Assembly (NCBI GenBank): GCA_033439765.1
Contig: JAULSN010000002.1
Coordinates: forward strand, 2,666,001-2,730,000
Origin: Lasiosphaeria ovina
Taxonomy: Eukaryota; Ascomycota; Sordariomycetes; Sordariales; Lasiosphaeriaceae
Direction: 5' to 3'
DNA: 64,000 nt
This document shows positions 43,853-56,212 of the stretch, piece by piece; within the stretch, counting starts at the first letter, position 1; each line of letters begins with the position of its first letter. The position numbers were made by a program, and so were the translations under genes. The notes beneath the pieces were generated by a model. That model did no database searches and had not been told where the DNA came from. It was given only the letters and a program-made list of their open reading frames with translations.

Positions 43853-45755
43853 GTGCTGTCCTTGGGCAGAATAATATCGGGCACGTGCAGGACTCTCGTG
43901 AAATTAAGTGAGGCTGCTTGTAGATGTTATCGAGGTTGGCCGGGAAATTCGAATATCCGTTTGTTTCAAAGATTTCGATCTCTCAAATGTGGTGACATTA
44001 ACAGCTGCCGTATTAGACCTGGTACGTAGCGAACATGAAAGCTATAAGTCGAGGAACGGTCGAGAAATCCCGATTAACCCGCACAGGGGGAGTGTTGCTC
44101 AAATAGCGATGACATCCATGATCAACAGGACCGACTAAGAGCCAGCCAGATACTACGGGCGGGCGGCAAGGGAAGAACTGGACATGGCGGGCTGCTTATA
44201 AGTGCAAGGTGCAAGGTTGCAAGATGCCGAGTGCCAGTGCCAGCCCAGGCCAGTACCAGTGGTCATGTCATCGTGGTCTGTGTTATTAGGTGCTCAAATC
44301 AAAATCACGTCCAAGACTGTTGAATCTATTGGTCAATGCCTTGCTTCTTGGGAGGCGGCGGCGGCGGCGGCGGCGGGAGCATGGAGATGGATCCGGGCGC
44401 AGCAGGAACAGGAACCTAACAGAAGACAAAAAGAGGGCAAACCAGGTGTCTCGACGGTCGACATGGGTTGGGGACTGGGCTGCCTTGGGCCCCGCTAGCC
44501 GCATCAGGGCACCTTGGGCTGGCGAATCAGGGCGAACCGGGGCGGGTGGCCTGGCTAGCAACGGCAGGCGCGACATGACTTTGGTCAGGGATCAGCATTT
44601 TGCCATATAACGTGTCTGTAATTGAGGGCCTCTGCTATCCGGCTAAAGGCGGCGTCGCCAGGCCGAGTGCTAAAAATGGAGGGACGACCGGAGGCACGGT
44701 GGAGGCTCTTGCCTGGTGTCTGTGTCTTTGTGTTATTGTCTCGGAGCCGAGTGGCAGGGTAGGCACCCAAGGTTCCTACACGAACTAGCAGGAACTTGGA
44801 AGCAGGTAGGACCAGCAGCACATCCCTTTCCGTCCCAAGCTGCCGGTCTCTGATGTGCAGCAGTCTGCAGTCTGCAGCAGTCCCAGACAGCGGTGCCTTT
44901 TATATTGTCGAAGGGTGCTAGAAGCACTCTCCATGCCGCGTCGCCGGACGCTAGGATAGGCCGCCTAAGAGATGTGGTGCTCTCGTTTAAAGCCCTGCAG
45001 AGGAGACAGTTCCACGCCGATACCTTCCTGTTTCTAGTGATGCGGAATGAAACATCAAGAAGCTGGGAGAGACGCGTAGGCAGCGATTACGTTGCCCTGC
45101 CGGCGGCGATGATGGCACGTTTTCGGAACTGGTTTACGGAGCACCGACATGTCGTTCTTAGTTTGGTTACAGAAGCGACTCGATTGTCCTCTTTCAAGTC
45201 CCAGCCTAACCCTAACCCTTCAGATGATGGCCCATGAGCTCCTTGAACTTGAAGTTGGAAGACGAACTTCCATTGCTTATTGTTTCAACTTACTACACGG
45301 TCTCATGTCCTATAGAAGCAGCTTGCGTATGACTGGACTTGCATAAGTTGAGATGTGCTACTTTCGACTGGTGGTCTCCACCTCAGCTGCCAGCCCTCGG
45401 CGCCTTTCTCTTATACGTCAATGGCTGGCAGATGCGAGAAAAGGGGGCCTGCAAAGTCGAGGTGTCACCGTAATAGACTGGAACAACCCTAGGACGCTCA
45501 AACTCACAATTCCTAGTGGCACCACCACCGCACTGCACGCCGGCCCGAGACTTGTGATTCATCGAAAGAAATAAAGAAATAGAAAGCTGCCACGAGCCGC
45601 AAAACTGCATGCCACCTGAGCGATAGAATTAGACATGCATTACAGACCTAAGTAACCATCTACATAGCATGCCTACAAAAGTACCTAAGGTAGTTGCCGA
45701 GATTCAAGAAGCAAAAGGAAAAAAGAAACAGATGCTTGCACGCCGAGATTGGAAA
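43808..45755. other. Intergenic, 1.9 kb
   Basis: Starts with the GH16 leader, which contains (GTC)11 at 43821-43853. No gene recognised before the tRNA. A short run cctaaccctaaccc at 45205-45218 resembles telomeric repeat. Confidence 0.45.
43821..43853. repeat. (GTC)11 in the GH16 gene leader
   Basis: Eleven perfect units end about 13 bp upstream of the GH16 start codon on the transcribed side. Confidence 0.9.
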
Positions 45756-45827
45756 AGTTCCGAAGGCGATTTGAACGCCTGACCTACCGGACTGCAGCCG
45801 GTTGCTCTACCCCTGAGCTACCAGAAC
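45756..45827 (-). tRNA. tRNA-Cys (anticodon GCA)
   Basis: On the minus strand the 72-nt sequence folds as a cloverleaf without an intron. The acceptor stem GTTCTGG pairs with TCGGAAC (two G-T pairs). The A-box region reads TAGCTCAGGGGT. The anticodon stem ACCGG/CCGGT encloses CTGCAGT with anticodon GCA at 45793-45795. The T arm is AGGCG-TTCAAAT-CGCCT. The discriminator is U, the known identity base for tRNA-Cys. TTTT follows immediately, a Pol III stop. Confidence 0.96.
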
Positions 45828-47236
45828 AGTTTTCTTGTTTCTGATTGTTGAGGTTCCAATCTCCAAACTCTCCACAAGAAAGGGGAGAGTGGCCCGGTGT
45901 GCGGAAGGAGTGAGTGGATGAAGTGTGGATGAAGCTGTCCACCGCCAAGAAATTGGGGGGGAAGGGGGTCCCAGACACGATAAAGTTCCCGGTTCCTCGG
46001 CCTCTACCTACCTAGATCTAGGAAAAGACATGTATGCAGGCAGATGTGGGTAAGGTTAGGTAGGCAGGCACGACCCAATGAACTAATTAGATCACCACTT
46101 CCCAAAAAAGAAAGACTCAAAAAGCAACCTGTTCCCCTTCCCTTTTCCTTTGGCGATCCCAGTCGCGGGCCAGACCGACGGGATCTACGCATCACTCGGC
46201 AGCAACACGAAGAAAAACACAAGGCCCACCCCACCATATTGCGCCTCCAAAATAATCCAAGATACCTACCTTGACTAGCTCGGTGAGATGGGAAGCTAGG
46301 GATGGAGTGATAGTTTCCACTCAGGAGAGGGGAAGGAAAACCAAACACGTCGGCAACAAGACCCTTGGATAGGACAAAACGCCGTTGCTCTCTAACCGAG
46401 GTATTTGGGCCAAAAAAACCGAAACGTTAGATAAGGGATGATCGATTCTGAAGCTAGCAAGAACAGATGACTTTCCTTTGTTTTGTGTTTTTGCAAAGAA
46501 AAGAAAATCGATGACGGGTGGGATGGGAATTTCGGCTCGATTTTGCCTTTTTCGTCTTTTTTGTCTTTTCTTGTCTTTGCAAAATAAGAGCTACGAGAAA
46601 GCGCCCGCTGGCTCTCTCACCGACTATCCATATTTGTATCGTTCGGGTATTTATATGTACTTCGGGTGTATGTAGGAGAGGCGATGTCTGGGAGAACAAC
46701 ATTGCCGGGGCGGCAGCAAAGTTGAGATGGTTATTTCGTGGTATATAAGGCCGGAGAAGACCGGTATTGCCCCGGCCCCGGCCGGGGTCGTCATCGGCCC
46801 CATCACCGAGGAGCTCTCTTACAGATACAGACAGGCGGCTGTCAGACGGGCACAGTACATGCACGTACGCTCTATTCCTATCTCAAGAGAAAAAGAGGTG
46901 ACATTTCGTTTCGGCGCCATGGCGCTAGTATCAAGTATCAAATGATGATACACAACCGTCTTTTGACTGAACTCTAAATGGCGTTGTCCCCGCCGGGGGA
47001 AGAGGGGAAGAGAGCAGCACGACATTACCATGTGGGCATTTTCCTCGGGTCGTTTGACGTGATTATTTAGGTGTGCGTTTCCCCAGGCTGCAGCGGGACG
47101 CTCTCCGTCGTCTTTCTTTCTTTTTTTCTGCTCATCATCCTTTTTCCACTCTCGGAATTATATCCCCCCTATTTCACTCTCACCCCCTTTTCCCCCACCC
47201 GTAAGTGGTGGTGTGTTGGACAGGAACAAAGCAGAC
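45828..47236. other. Intergenic, 1.4 kb
   Basis: tRNA upstream flank and permease promoter. C/T-rich just before the permease start. No gene recognised. Confidence 0.45.
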
Positions 47237-49249
47237 ATGGTCTCAACTCGATCCCCGTTTCCCCACGGGCCGGTGGAGGACGCAGAGTTCGGCAAGGTGA
47301 TAGACATGTACGGCCGCAGCGGCACCTTCGCCGAGATTAGGCAGCCAGACGCCGAGGCTGGCGCCGCCGCCAAAACACCGCCCCAGACCCAGCCGCTCAA
47401 GAAGGCCCTCCGCAACCGGCACATGCAGATGCTGGCCATCGGTATGAGTTATCCCTTCTCCTCGGGGTGACTGCCGCGTCGAACTTGTGAGACTGACCGC
47501 CGGCCGGCGTTGTCGACAAACAGGGGGAGCAATCGGAGCCGGTCTCTTCGTCGGTTCGGGCTCTGCCTTGGCAAAGGGAGGCCCGGCCTCGTTGGTAAGA
47601 AGAGTGCCTCCTTTCGTTGACGCGCTAGTGCCAGCGTGTACGGAGCCGGGGGCATCCCGTGTGCTGACAATGACCTAGATTATCTGTTACCTCGTCATTG
47701 GAATCATGATACTGTTCATGTGCCAAGCTCTCGCCGAGCTGGCGGTGCTGTACCCCGTCAACGGGGCTTTCTTCACGTACATTGTCCGGTTCCTGGATCC
47801 CTCTTGGTATGTATAGTCTTGTCTCCTACCCCCTTGGCGGCCTGGTGTTTTAACAAAGAGGGTACAGGGGTTTCGCCATCGGTTGGGAGTATACCTTTGC
47901 GTGGCTCTCTGTTCTCCCCTTTGAGCTCATCGCCGCGTCTATCACCATCGATTTCTGGCGACAAGACATCCACATGGGCGTCTGGGTAACCGTGTTCCTG
48001 GTCGTCCTGGCGGCGACTCAGCTGTTCGGTGTTCGCGGCTACGGCGAAGGTGAGAGACATCGTCTATATACACCGAGCCCCGCGCTTTTCTGCTAACGAG
48101 TTGAGGGAAACAAAGTCGAGTTTGCGCTCAGCATCATCAAGATCCTTGCCTGCGTGGCGTTTATCGTCATCGGCATCGTCATCAACTGCGGCGCCGTAGG
48201 CAAGCAAGGATATCTCGGCGCCAAGTACTGGCAGGACCCCGGAGCGTTCAGGGGCGGGTTCCACGGCTTCGCCAAAGTGTTCACCGTGGCCGCCTTCTCG
48301 TTTGGCGGCACCGAGCTGGTCGGGTTGGCGGCGGCCGAGTCGGACAACCCGCGCAAGGCGATCCCATCGGCAAGCCGGCAGGTGTTTCTGCGCATCACCT
48401 TCTTCTACATTGTCAACCTGTTAATCATCGGCCTCATTGTCCGGTCCGACGACCCCCGGCTGCTGAGCGCGAGCGGGAGCAACACCAAGGCGTCGCCCTT
48501 TGTGATCGCCATCCAGGACGCGGGCATCAAGGTGCTGCCGCACATCTACAACGGCGTCATCACCATCGCCGTCATCAGCGTGGCGAACGCGTGCACGTAC
48601 GGGTCCAGCCGGACGATGCAGGCGCTGGCAGCGCAGGGCATGGCGCCGTCGTTCCTGGCCTACATCGACCCGAAGGGGCGGCCGCTGTGGTGCGTGCTGA
48701 TCCAGCTTGCCGTCGGGCTGCTGGCCTACGTGGGCGAGGTGGGCAAGACGGCGACCCTCATGACGTTTGAGTGGCTGCTCGCGCTGACGGGCCTGTCCTT
48801 CTTCTTCGTGTGGGGGTCCATCTGCCTCGCACACATCCGCTTCCGCTACGCCTGGAAGGCCCAGGGCTTCACGCTCGACCAGATCCCGTACAAGCCTACG
48901 TGCGGCGTCTATGGCAGTTGGATCGGGCTGCTGATCTGCGTCATGAGCCTCATGGCTACGTTTTACACCAATCTTTTCGTGAGTCTTTTCTCTCTCCCTC
49001 CTCTCTAGAGTCTCTTATCTTCCGTCTTCCAAGACACGCCGAGAGAAGAGAACAGATATTGACCTGTTTCCACAGCCCGAGGAAGGCAAAGGACCAAATG
49101 TGGAGAGTTTCTTTAAGGCGTATCTTGCGGCGCCGATTATTTTCCTTCTCTACCTCGGGTGGAAGATTCGCACCGGGAACTGGAGACTGTATATCCCAGT
49201 CCACGAGATCGACCTCAAGACGGGGCTGACGGACTTGACGCTCCACTAG
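47237..49249 (+). CDS. Amino-acid permease, YAT/Gap1-like
   Basis: join(47237..47441,47524..47594,47679..47806,47868..48049,48116..48978,49076..49249), 540 aa. All five introns are GT-AG and keep phase. After a hydrophilic N terminus (LKKALRNRHMQMLAIGGAIG) the APC-superfamily core has about 12 membrane segments: GAIGAGLFVGSGSALAKGGP in TM1, CQALAELAVLYPVNGAFFTY, GWEYTFAWLSVLPFELIAAS, FSFGGTELVGLAAAESDNPR (substrate-proximal block of TM6), YGSSRTMQALAAQGMAP, and a C-terminal tail after VESFFKAYLAAPI. Family role: proton-coupled uptake of amino acids at the plasma membrane; specificity cannot be read from sequence here. Length is close to the usual 540-600 aa. Confidence 0.94.
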
Positions 49250-50702
49250 GCAGAGGCCAAAGCTAAGGTAGCCTTGCCACTGAGCACGGGGAGGCTTTTG
49301 CTGGCCCGTCTTTTCAGGCGCAAGTAAGGCTTGGGCATTGAATCGGCTTCTTTTGTCAGGAGAGGTGAGAGGCGGATGTGTCTATGCAGTGACGTCCTTG
49401 ATGTTCTCGGTCCTTGTTATTTGATGATATTTATTTGTGTTGTCTTGAAGAGTTATCGGCGCTAGGGATTTGCATGTTCATGTATTTTTCCTGTTTTCTG
49501 TTTTCCGTGGCCTGGACTGGATCCAGCGTTTGCCTGCGTGTCTATCTTGTTGTTTGTCGTCCGAGATTGGACCTGGGAATTGGGATTCTGTTTAGGTAGG
49601 CACCTAGTTCTAGGTAGGTGCCTAGGGTATCGAACGTATATGACTGATTTACTTACATGGTACTTACTGTAAGGACAACATTTCGGTTCCAATCCATGTG
49701 TGCCGAGATAAAAAAATTCAATCTCGTCGCGACGTATCTCTCTGTGGGCGTTGACATGTAGTGTTGCCAGCTGTTCAGTCGGTTAGTCTCGACTCCAAGA
49801 AAGGCGGTTAGGCAGCGACCGAGCACTCTAGTTTCCAGCGAGGACGTGGTCGCTGGGCGAACTCTGTAGCGTCAAAGGACGAAAAGTGGCATCAATCCAA
49901 AAGCTCAACGTCAGCTAGGATGAAGCAGGGATGCAAAGCCAAGGCAAACGTGGGGTTGTGGGGCTGGCTACCTAGGTGTTCCCCGCTGTGGTCGCCAGGT
50001 GGCAGACACCTGGCCAGGACGACCCAGCGGGTGTTTCGCATTGTGGAGCTGCCATTTGCCATTTGCCATTCGCCGATTCGCGGTACCTGAACCGGCGGGA
50101 CAAGACAAGGGGGGCTCACTGCCTGCAACCACAATCGCCCGCACCTGTAACCGCAACCGCACTGCAACTACAGAACTGCACATCGAAACTCAGCCTCCCA
50201 ACTACGAATCCGCCGCCGTCACCACTCCCCTGCCAGCCTGGGACCCAAAAAGAAAGGCCTAACCCAACTGCGACTTGGCCTTCAATTATTGCGTCTCACG
50301 TCTTGCGTCCTGCGACTTTCGTCCTGCTGAGGTGGCTACCCGGGACAGAGCTGAGAGCTGCGGCCATGCGTGGCTTATTATAGACGGATTCGCGCGAACC
50401 ACGTCTCCCTCCCCTCTCGGCTTTCCTTTCCGGCATTTGGATTCTCGGATGCCTAGTCACTAGGATCAGGATCACTGGCCGTCCTTTTCGGGTTTTGCTC
50501 AGCGAAAGCCTGTCCGAATACGTATACCCATTACTGCCACCGACCGACGACCGATCGACCGACCGCTCATTTCCCTCGACACCTCCTTCCTCAGCCCTTT
50601 CCCCAATTAAGGCGCAGATACACTCCCCGACCCGACCCCGACCCGAAAGATACGACGACCATTTGGATACCAAGCTTCTGCCGACCGCCCCCGCATCTAC
50701 AC
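49250..50702. other. Intergenic, 1.5 kb
   Basis: 3' flank of the permease, including the inverted repeat at 49598-49623, then the kinase promoter with a long C/A-rich leader from about 50400. No gene recognised. Confidence 0.45.
49598..49623. repeat. Short inverted repeat downstream of the permease gene
   Basis: AGGCACCTA (49598-49606) pairs perfectly with TAGGTGCCT (49615-49623), an 8-nt loop between. It could form a hairpin in RNA or DNA, or be a derivative of the frequent acctaggt palindrome. Confidence 0.6.
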
Positions 50703-53700
50703 ATGGCTTCGTACGGCCAGGCCGTGCCGCCAGGGGCGTCGCCGCGGCCCGCACCGTACGGCGCAGCGTACGGAGCGCCCCTAGCCATGGCCCCTCCCGG
50801 CGTGCCCGCGGGCACCTTCTCGCCCGGGACCAAGATTCAGGTCGGCAGCCACCGCGTTGTCATACAAAAATACCTCTCCGAGGGCGGCTTCGCCCACGTC
50901 TACCTCGTCAAGCTGCCCTCGGCCATCAACGGCACCGACCAGGCCGTACTCAAGAGGGTCGCCGTGCCCGACAAGGAGTCGCTGCGCGGCATGCGCACCG
51001 AGGTCGAGACCATGAAGCGTCTCAAGGGCCACAAGGCCATCGTCACGTACATGGACTCGCACGCGTCGGAGCTGCGCGGCGGCGGCTACGAGGTCTTCCT
51101 GCTCATGGAGTACTGCAACGGCGGCGGCTTAATAGACTTTATGAACACGCGTCTGCAGCACCGCCTCACCGAGCCCGAGATCCTCAACATCTTCGCCGAC
51201 GTTGCCGAGGGAGTCGCCTGCATGCACTACCTCAAGCCCCCGCTGCTGCACCGCGACCTCAAGGTCGAGAACGTGCTAATCACCACCAGCGCTTCGGTCC
51301 GGAAGTTCAAGCTCTGCGACTTCGGCTCAGCCGCCCCGCCCCGCCCCGCGCCCACCACCGTCGTCGAGTGCCGCCTGATGGACGAGGACGTGCAGAAGCA
51401 CACCACCATGCAGTACCGCAGTCCCGAGATGATTGACGTCTACAGGAAACAGCCCATCGACGAGAAGTCGGACATCTGGGCTCTCGGCGTCCTGCTCTAC
51501 AAGCTGTGCTACTACACCACCCCCTTCGAGGACCAAGGACAGCTCGCCATCTTGAATGCCAGTTACAAGTTCCCCGCCTACCCCGTCTTCTCGGACAGGC
51601 TCAAGAAGCTCATCGGTAAGGCCCCGAGACAGATTCTGCCCGAGCCCGAGCGGTAGCTGATGTTGCTCTAGCCTGGATGCTGCGTGAAAACCAGCAGGCC
51701 AGGCCGAATATCTACCAAGCCCTCCGGGAGGCTTGCGTCATGCTGGGAAAAGAAACGCCCGTGAAAGACGTGAGTGCTTGCGAGCTGCGTGGCCCTGCAG
51801 TTGGCCAAGTCGGCGCTTACCTTTTGCTCTTCTCAGATATACGCTGGCACGTCTCAAGGTGATGCGCTGTTGTCTTCGCCCGAACTGAACGTCAAGTCTC
51901 CACCTGTCGTCGGCGCTGTCTTTTCCCCGCCCGCACCAAAGCAGCAAGCGGTTCCTGAAGTTGAGCGCATGAGGCGGGGGAGAGTGCCCGTTGCCTCGTC
52001 GCAGGTCACCGCCCCGCCACCGAAGCCCAGCCCATCGCCTAATATAGTAACCAACGGCGACCCCTTTGCCGCTCTCGACGCCAGGCCTACTGTCACCGAC
52101 GGAGACGAGCTGTCGTCTAGGTTCCCGACGCTCGATCAGTTCTCGCTACTGCATGACCACGGGACCAAGTTTGATTTTGACAGCGCCTTTGCGCCGCAGC
52201 CTCAGCCCGCTCCACCACCCAAGGACCTGTCTCAGCGAGTGGCCGAGAGACTGGCAGATGAAGCCTTCCAGGTGAAGCCATCTCCATCGCCCGCGCCTCC
52301 GCAAGCAATCCAGAGACAGTCGGTCGAGCTGAACCGGACAAACCCATACTCGGCGGCTTCGCCAGACGCGAAACAGGCGTCACCACCGCTCGAGCCCGCC
52401 GCCGCTCCCCCGAAAAAGGCCGAGATGAGCCGCGCATCTGCTATCATCTCCAACATTCCCGAATTAAAGGCAATATCCTCGCAGGCCTCACAACCCACGT
52501 ACCAGCCCACCCCTAGTAGACCGACCATGGTCTCCACTGGAACCATGACATCGACGCCACCTCCCGAGAGGCAGACACCTCAGTTCCAGCCATACCGGTT
52601 CCCACCAACGGAGCGCGACCGAGAACCCAGCGTGTCCCGGCAGCAAGATGCCGGCGCTAAACCCCTGGTTCGTGGGGAAGCACCGAATCCGTCCCGGCCT
52701 GGCGCCATTCCGTCGCGGTCGCCTTTGTTCCAGGGCCAGCCTAATCAACCACACGTGCGCCACCCATCGTCTTCCAGACCTTCGCTGGAAGGCGGACGTC
52801 CGAGCTTTGATCTCCTGGAGCCTATTAGCAAATCAAAATCGCAGGGCGCCGCACGGCCGAGGCCCGTCAGTACTCATCTCGAGTCCAACATTGACTATCT
52901 CCGCGAGCGAGAAGGATCGAAGCCCCCCCCTTCCCCCGGTCTACCTTCTCCCAGGTATTCGATTGAAAAGGATCTGCCGCCTTCGCCAGATCCTGAAGAT
53001 GAAATGAATATCGAGTCCAACGTGGAATTTTTACGGTCAATGGAGGATTCGGATCCGAGGAGGAAGGACAAAAGCCACAAGCATGGCAAGCGGTCGAGCC
53101 TTACGTCCTTAGGGGCTGGAACGAAGAGCATTTTAGCTGGCAAGTTTGGCGACGCCTTTAAGAGATTCGAAGGGAGCTCGAGCGGGCCACCTCCGCCAAG
53201 GACGCCGTCGCCCCTCAAAGACCTGGAGCGGCGCGAACTCACGCCCATCGCTGGATCCGAGGCGACCGACGGCAGGAGTGACGATGGCCAAATGCGCGAC
53301 GGCGAGGATTTGACGCCCGAGATGCGCCGAGAGCAAGAGTCGCTGATGCTGGCGCAGGAGGAGGCCCGCGTCGCAGCCGCACAGGCAGAGTATCGCCAGC
53401 GCGTGGCGCAGCGCGACCAGGGAGGATCCAGTCCGGGCCCGGGAGCGCTGCCAAAGAGCATCGGCGGCGTCTCTCGCGCAGTGTCGATCCAGAACAAGGT
53501 TCAGAGTTTGCTGGGCGAGACCACCCGCTCCTCTACCACGGTAGCTCGCACGGCACAGGGATACGGCCGCTACGCAGACGCGGCTCTGGCTGCCCGACTC
53601 CCGTCTAGCAGTGACGGGCGGCCGCTGATCCCGCGAAAGCCCATAACCGGTCCTCAGCCGGGTGGGTCAGCGCCTCCGCGAGGCTCTTATGATGGAGGTG

Positions 53701-54140
53701 GAGGCGTGCAGCGGGCCCCGACGGCACCAGTCGGGAACACGAACACGAACACGATGGAGCCGGCGGGGCGGGTCATGTCCATGGGGACAGGGAGACCCAC
53801 GGCGCCGCCCAAGCCCACACATCTAAATAAAAACCCAACGGCCAGTGCCATGTTGCCGCCCACAGGAGGGAGACCAGGGTCCCCGCCCAAGCCGTCGGTG
53901 CCGAGCAGCAGCAACAACATTAATGTGCCGAGATTGAGACCGGCTGGGGGGGCGTCGGACGTGCTCGTCGCTGTCGAGCTCCCCGGCCAGCCGGCGCTGC
54001 AGATGACAGCGGCGGAAAAAGACGACTATATACACGACTTCCAGAAGCGGTTCCCCAGCTTAACATCGATCGAGATGGTGGAGCGGGACCTCGACGCAGA
54101 AGCTGCAGCAGCAGGTGAAAGCGGCAGGCCGGCAAGGTGA
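50703..54140 (+). CDS. Ark/Prk (NAK) family serine/threonine kinase, actin and endocytosis regulator
   Basis: join(50703..51615,51672..51769,51837..54140), 1104 aa. The kinase domain covers about residues 45-350: glycine loop LSEGGFAHVY, VAIK-type lysine in QAVLKRV, LLMEYCNGGGLIDFM, catalytic LLHRDLKVENVLI, LCDFGSA, activation-segment MQYRSPEMIDVY, and DIWALGVLLYKL; it continues over introns 1 and 2 (LIAWMLRENQQARPNIYQAL). This pattern is that of yeast Ark1/Prk1/Akl1 and animal AAK1/GAK. Those kinases phosphorylate endocytic adaptors and restrain actin-patch assembly. The rest is a long Pro/Ser-rich tail with a conserved end (DDYIHDFQKRFPSLTSIEMV). Both introns are GT-AG with correct phase. 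Target recognition cannot be read here. Confidence 0.93.
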
Positions 54141-55099
54141 GGGGTTGCTGTGGCGAATAGAACAACATTTGCAATGGCTTGAAAGCCGGCGCCTCGTGTA
54201 TAAAGAAAGCTGTCTCCTTGCCGTACTGCGGCGGCGCGGGCTCAAGAGCATAATAGACACAACACAGCTGGCAAATGGGTCCTAGTAATCTGACGCCTTC
54301 GTTCCGGGCGAGGGCGGGGTGCGGAGGGCAGAAAGGGCAATCGTGATGGGCGCATTCAAGAAAAAGAGAAAAAATTCCATGTGGTGTGCTGGCACGGGGG
54401 AAACCGAATAGTTGAAGAGCACGCGCACGTAATTACATGCAATCCTGTAGGGTAGAGTCAAGTCTAGTAGAGTAAAGGGCCTTAGAGAGGGACTAGTCGT
54501 CTGGTTTGATTGAATAAAGAGCCGTGGGGTGAAGGAGTAGCCGGGCTGGGTTGTCTTTCCAGAGTTGATCCATAGCTGCCTAGCTAGGTATTCTTCCTGT
54601 CGACGGTGTCCGCTGGCTGGGGGGGAGGAGAGTATAGTATATATATAGAGACAAAGTACACGTAAAAATACAGACATGTATGCTTGTGAAAAAGAAAAAG
54701 GAGAGAAAGAAAACGTGAAAGAAAAAGGTGATTATCCAGCTACCTACCTATTTAGGTAGGTAGGTATCCAGATATATGTGGTTGAAATGGTTGGTTGTAA
54801 GTAAACTGGGAAGAGAAGTCAGTCGCTGGAGAAAAAGATGGACGATGGAAAGGGGGCGGTGGTAGGTCAGGCACGTATTGGCACCTTACTCCTTGTACTG
54901 CATGTACCCCATAACCACGGTGTGTGTTTTAATTCGCCGAAGAGTGAATGAGTGAGAGGCATGACGAAACACTTTGCATTTCCACTAGAGAAGGTTGTTT
55001 TTCGTTCCCTGTCAACCCTCGGCTTATTTGCATAGGTTACCTTACCTTGACTTCCTTTCGAAAAGCAAAATTCACATACATACATCCGCAGTTCAAGCC
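54141..55099. other. Intergenic, 1.0 kb, with a perfect hairpin
   Basis: The 3' flank of the kinase includes an 11-bp inverted repeat CTACCTACCTA/TAGGTAGGTAG at 54740-54750 and 54753-54763 with a 2-nt loop. Promoter of the DUF1749 gene follows. No gene recognised. Confidence 0.5.
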
Positions 55100-56212
55100 A
55101 TGGCAGACAGCAGTAACAACAACGACATATTCCCCGTCACGGTCCACCGGTACCCAGGAACTCGCAAGCCGTGTGCGTTCGAGCACACCACCACCACCGC
55201 TTCACCGTCACCACCACCAACAGGAGGAGCACAGGCACAGACACAAGCGCCGCGCAACGCGCTCGTGTTTATCGGCGGGCTCGGCGACGGGCCGCCGGCC
55301 GCGGTGCCGTACGCGCGGGCCATCGCCGCCAAGCTCGCCGCCGCTGGCGGGGGCAGCACGTACTCGCTATTCGAGGCGCGACTATCAACAGCGTTCACGG
55401 CATTCGGCTACGGCAGCCTGGCGCAGGACGTGGCCGAGCTGGCGGCGCTGGTCGCGTACCTGCGCGCCTCCTTAAAGAAGGAGCGTGTAGTCCTGCTGGG
55501 CCACTCGACCGGCTGCCAGGACTGCTTGGCGTATGCTGCTGCTTCTGGATCTGATGGGTCTGGTGGTGTTGTTGGCGATGTGGATGGGTTCATCCTGCAG
55601 GGCCCCGTCTCGGACCGCGAGGCGGTCGCCATGGACGTGTCTGCCGCCGACCTGGCGAGGAGCGCCGAGTGCGCGGCCGCCATGATTGCGCGCGGCGGCA
55701 AGGATGATGCCATGCCGCGCGACTTGCTCCCCGAGGGGTTCCGCGCGGCGCCCGTGACGGCATATCGCTGGTTCTCGCTGGTGGGGGTTGGGTGAGTTCT
55801 ACTCTTTGCTTGGTATTGTTTTGTTTTGTTTTGTTTTGTTTTACTGTCTCTACCAAGTCTACTTCCTACCTTGCGTGTGTGTACATAGCCCGATTACTGG
55901 GTGGGCGATTGCTGAAATCAACAAAGGGGCGACGATGACTTCTTCTCGTCGGATCTGCCCGACGACAAGGTCGCGGCCATCTGGGGCGGGCTCCGGCAGC
56001 CGGTGCTCATCGCGCCGTCGGCCGAGGACGAGTTCGTGGCCGGCCACATCGACGTGCCGCAGCTCGTGGACAAGTGGAAGAAGGCCTGCGCTCCGGGCAT
56101 CGCCAGCGACCTCTCGGGCCTCATCCCCGGCGCCAATCACTCGGTTGACAGCCCGGACGCGCAGGAGTGGCTCGCCGACCGCGTGGTGCGCTTCCTCGCC
56201 GCGCTGGGCTGA
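55100..56212 (+). CDS. DUF1749 alpha/beta-hydrolase (SidJ-like family)
   Basis: join(55100..55791,55927..56212), 325 aa; the intron is GTGAGT...CAAAG. The N-terminal half begins MADSSNNNDIFPVTVHRYPG and has NALVFIGGLGDGPPAAVPYA and the nucleophile elbow LLGHSTGCQDCLAY. The second exon has PVLIAPSAEDEFV (acid residue region) and SGLIPGANHSVD with the likely catalytic His. This layout matches the DUF1749 alpha/beta-hydrolases. One characterised member, Aspergillus fumigatus SidJ, hydrolyses siderophore-breakdown esters in the cytosol. There is no siderophore cluster beside this gene, so that function is only a family possibility. Confidence 0.88.
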
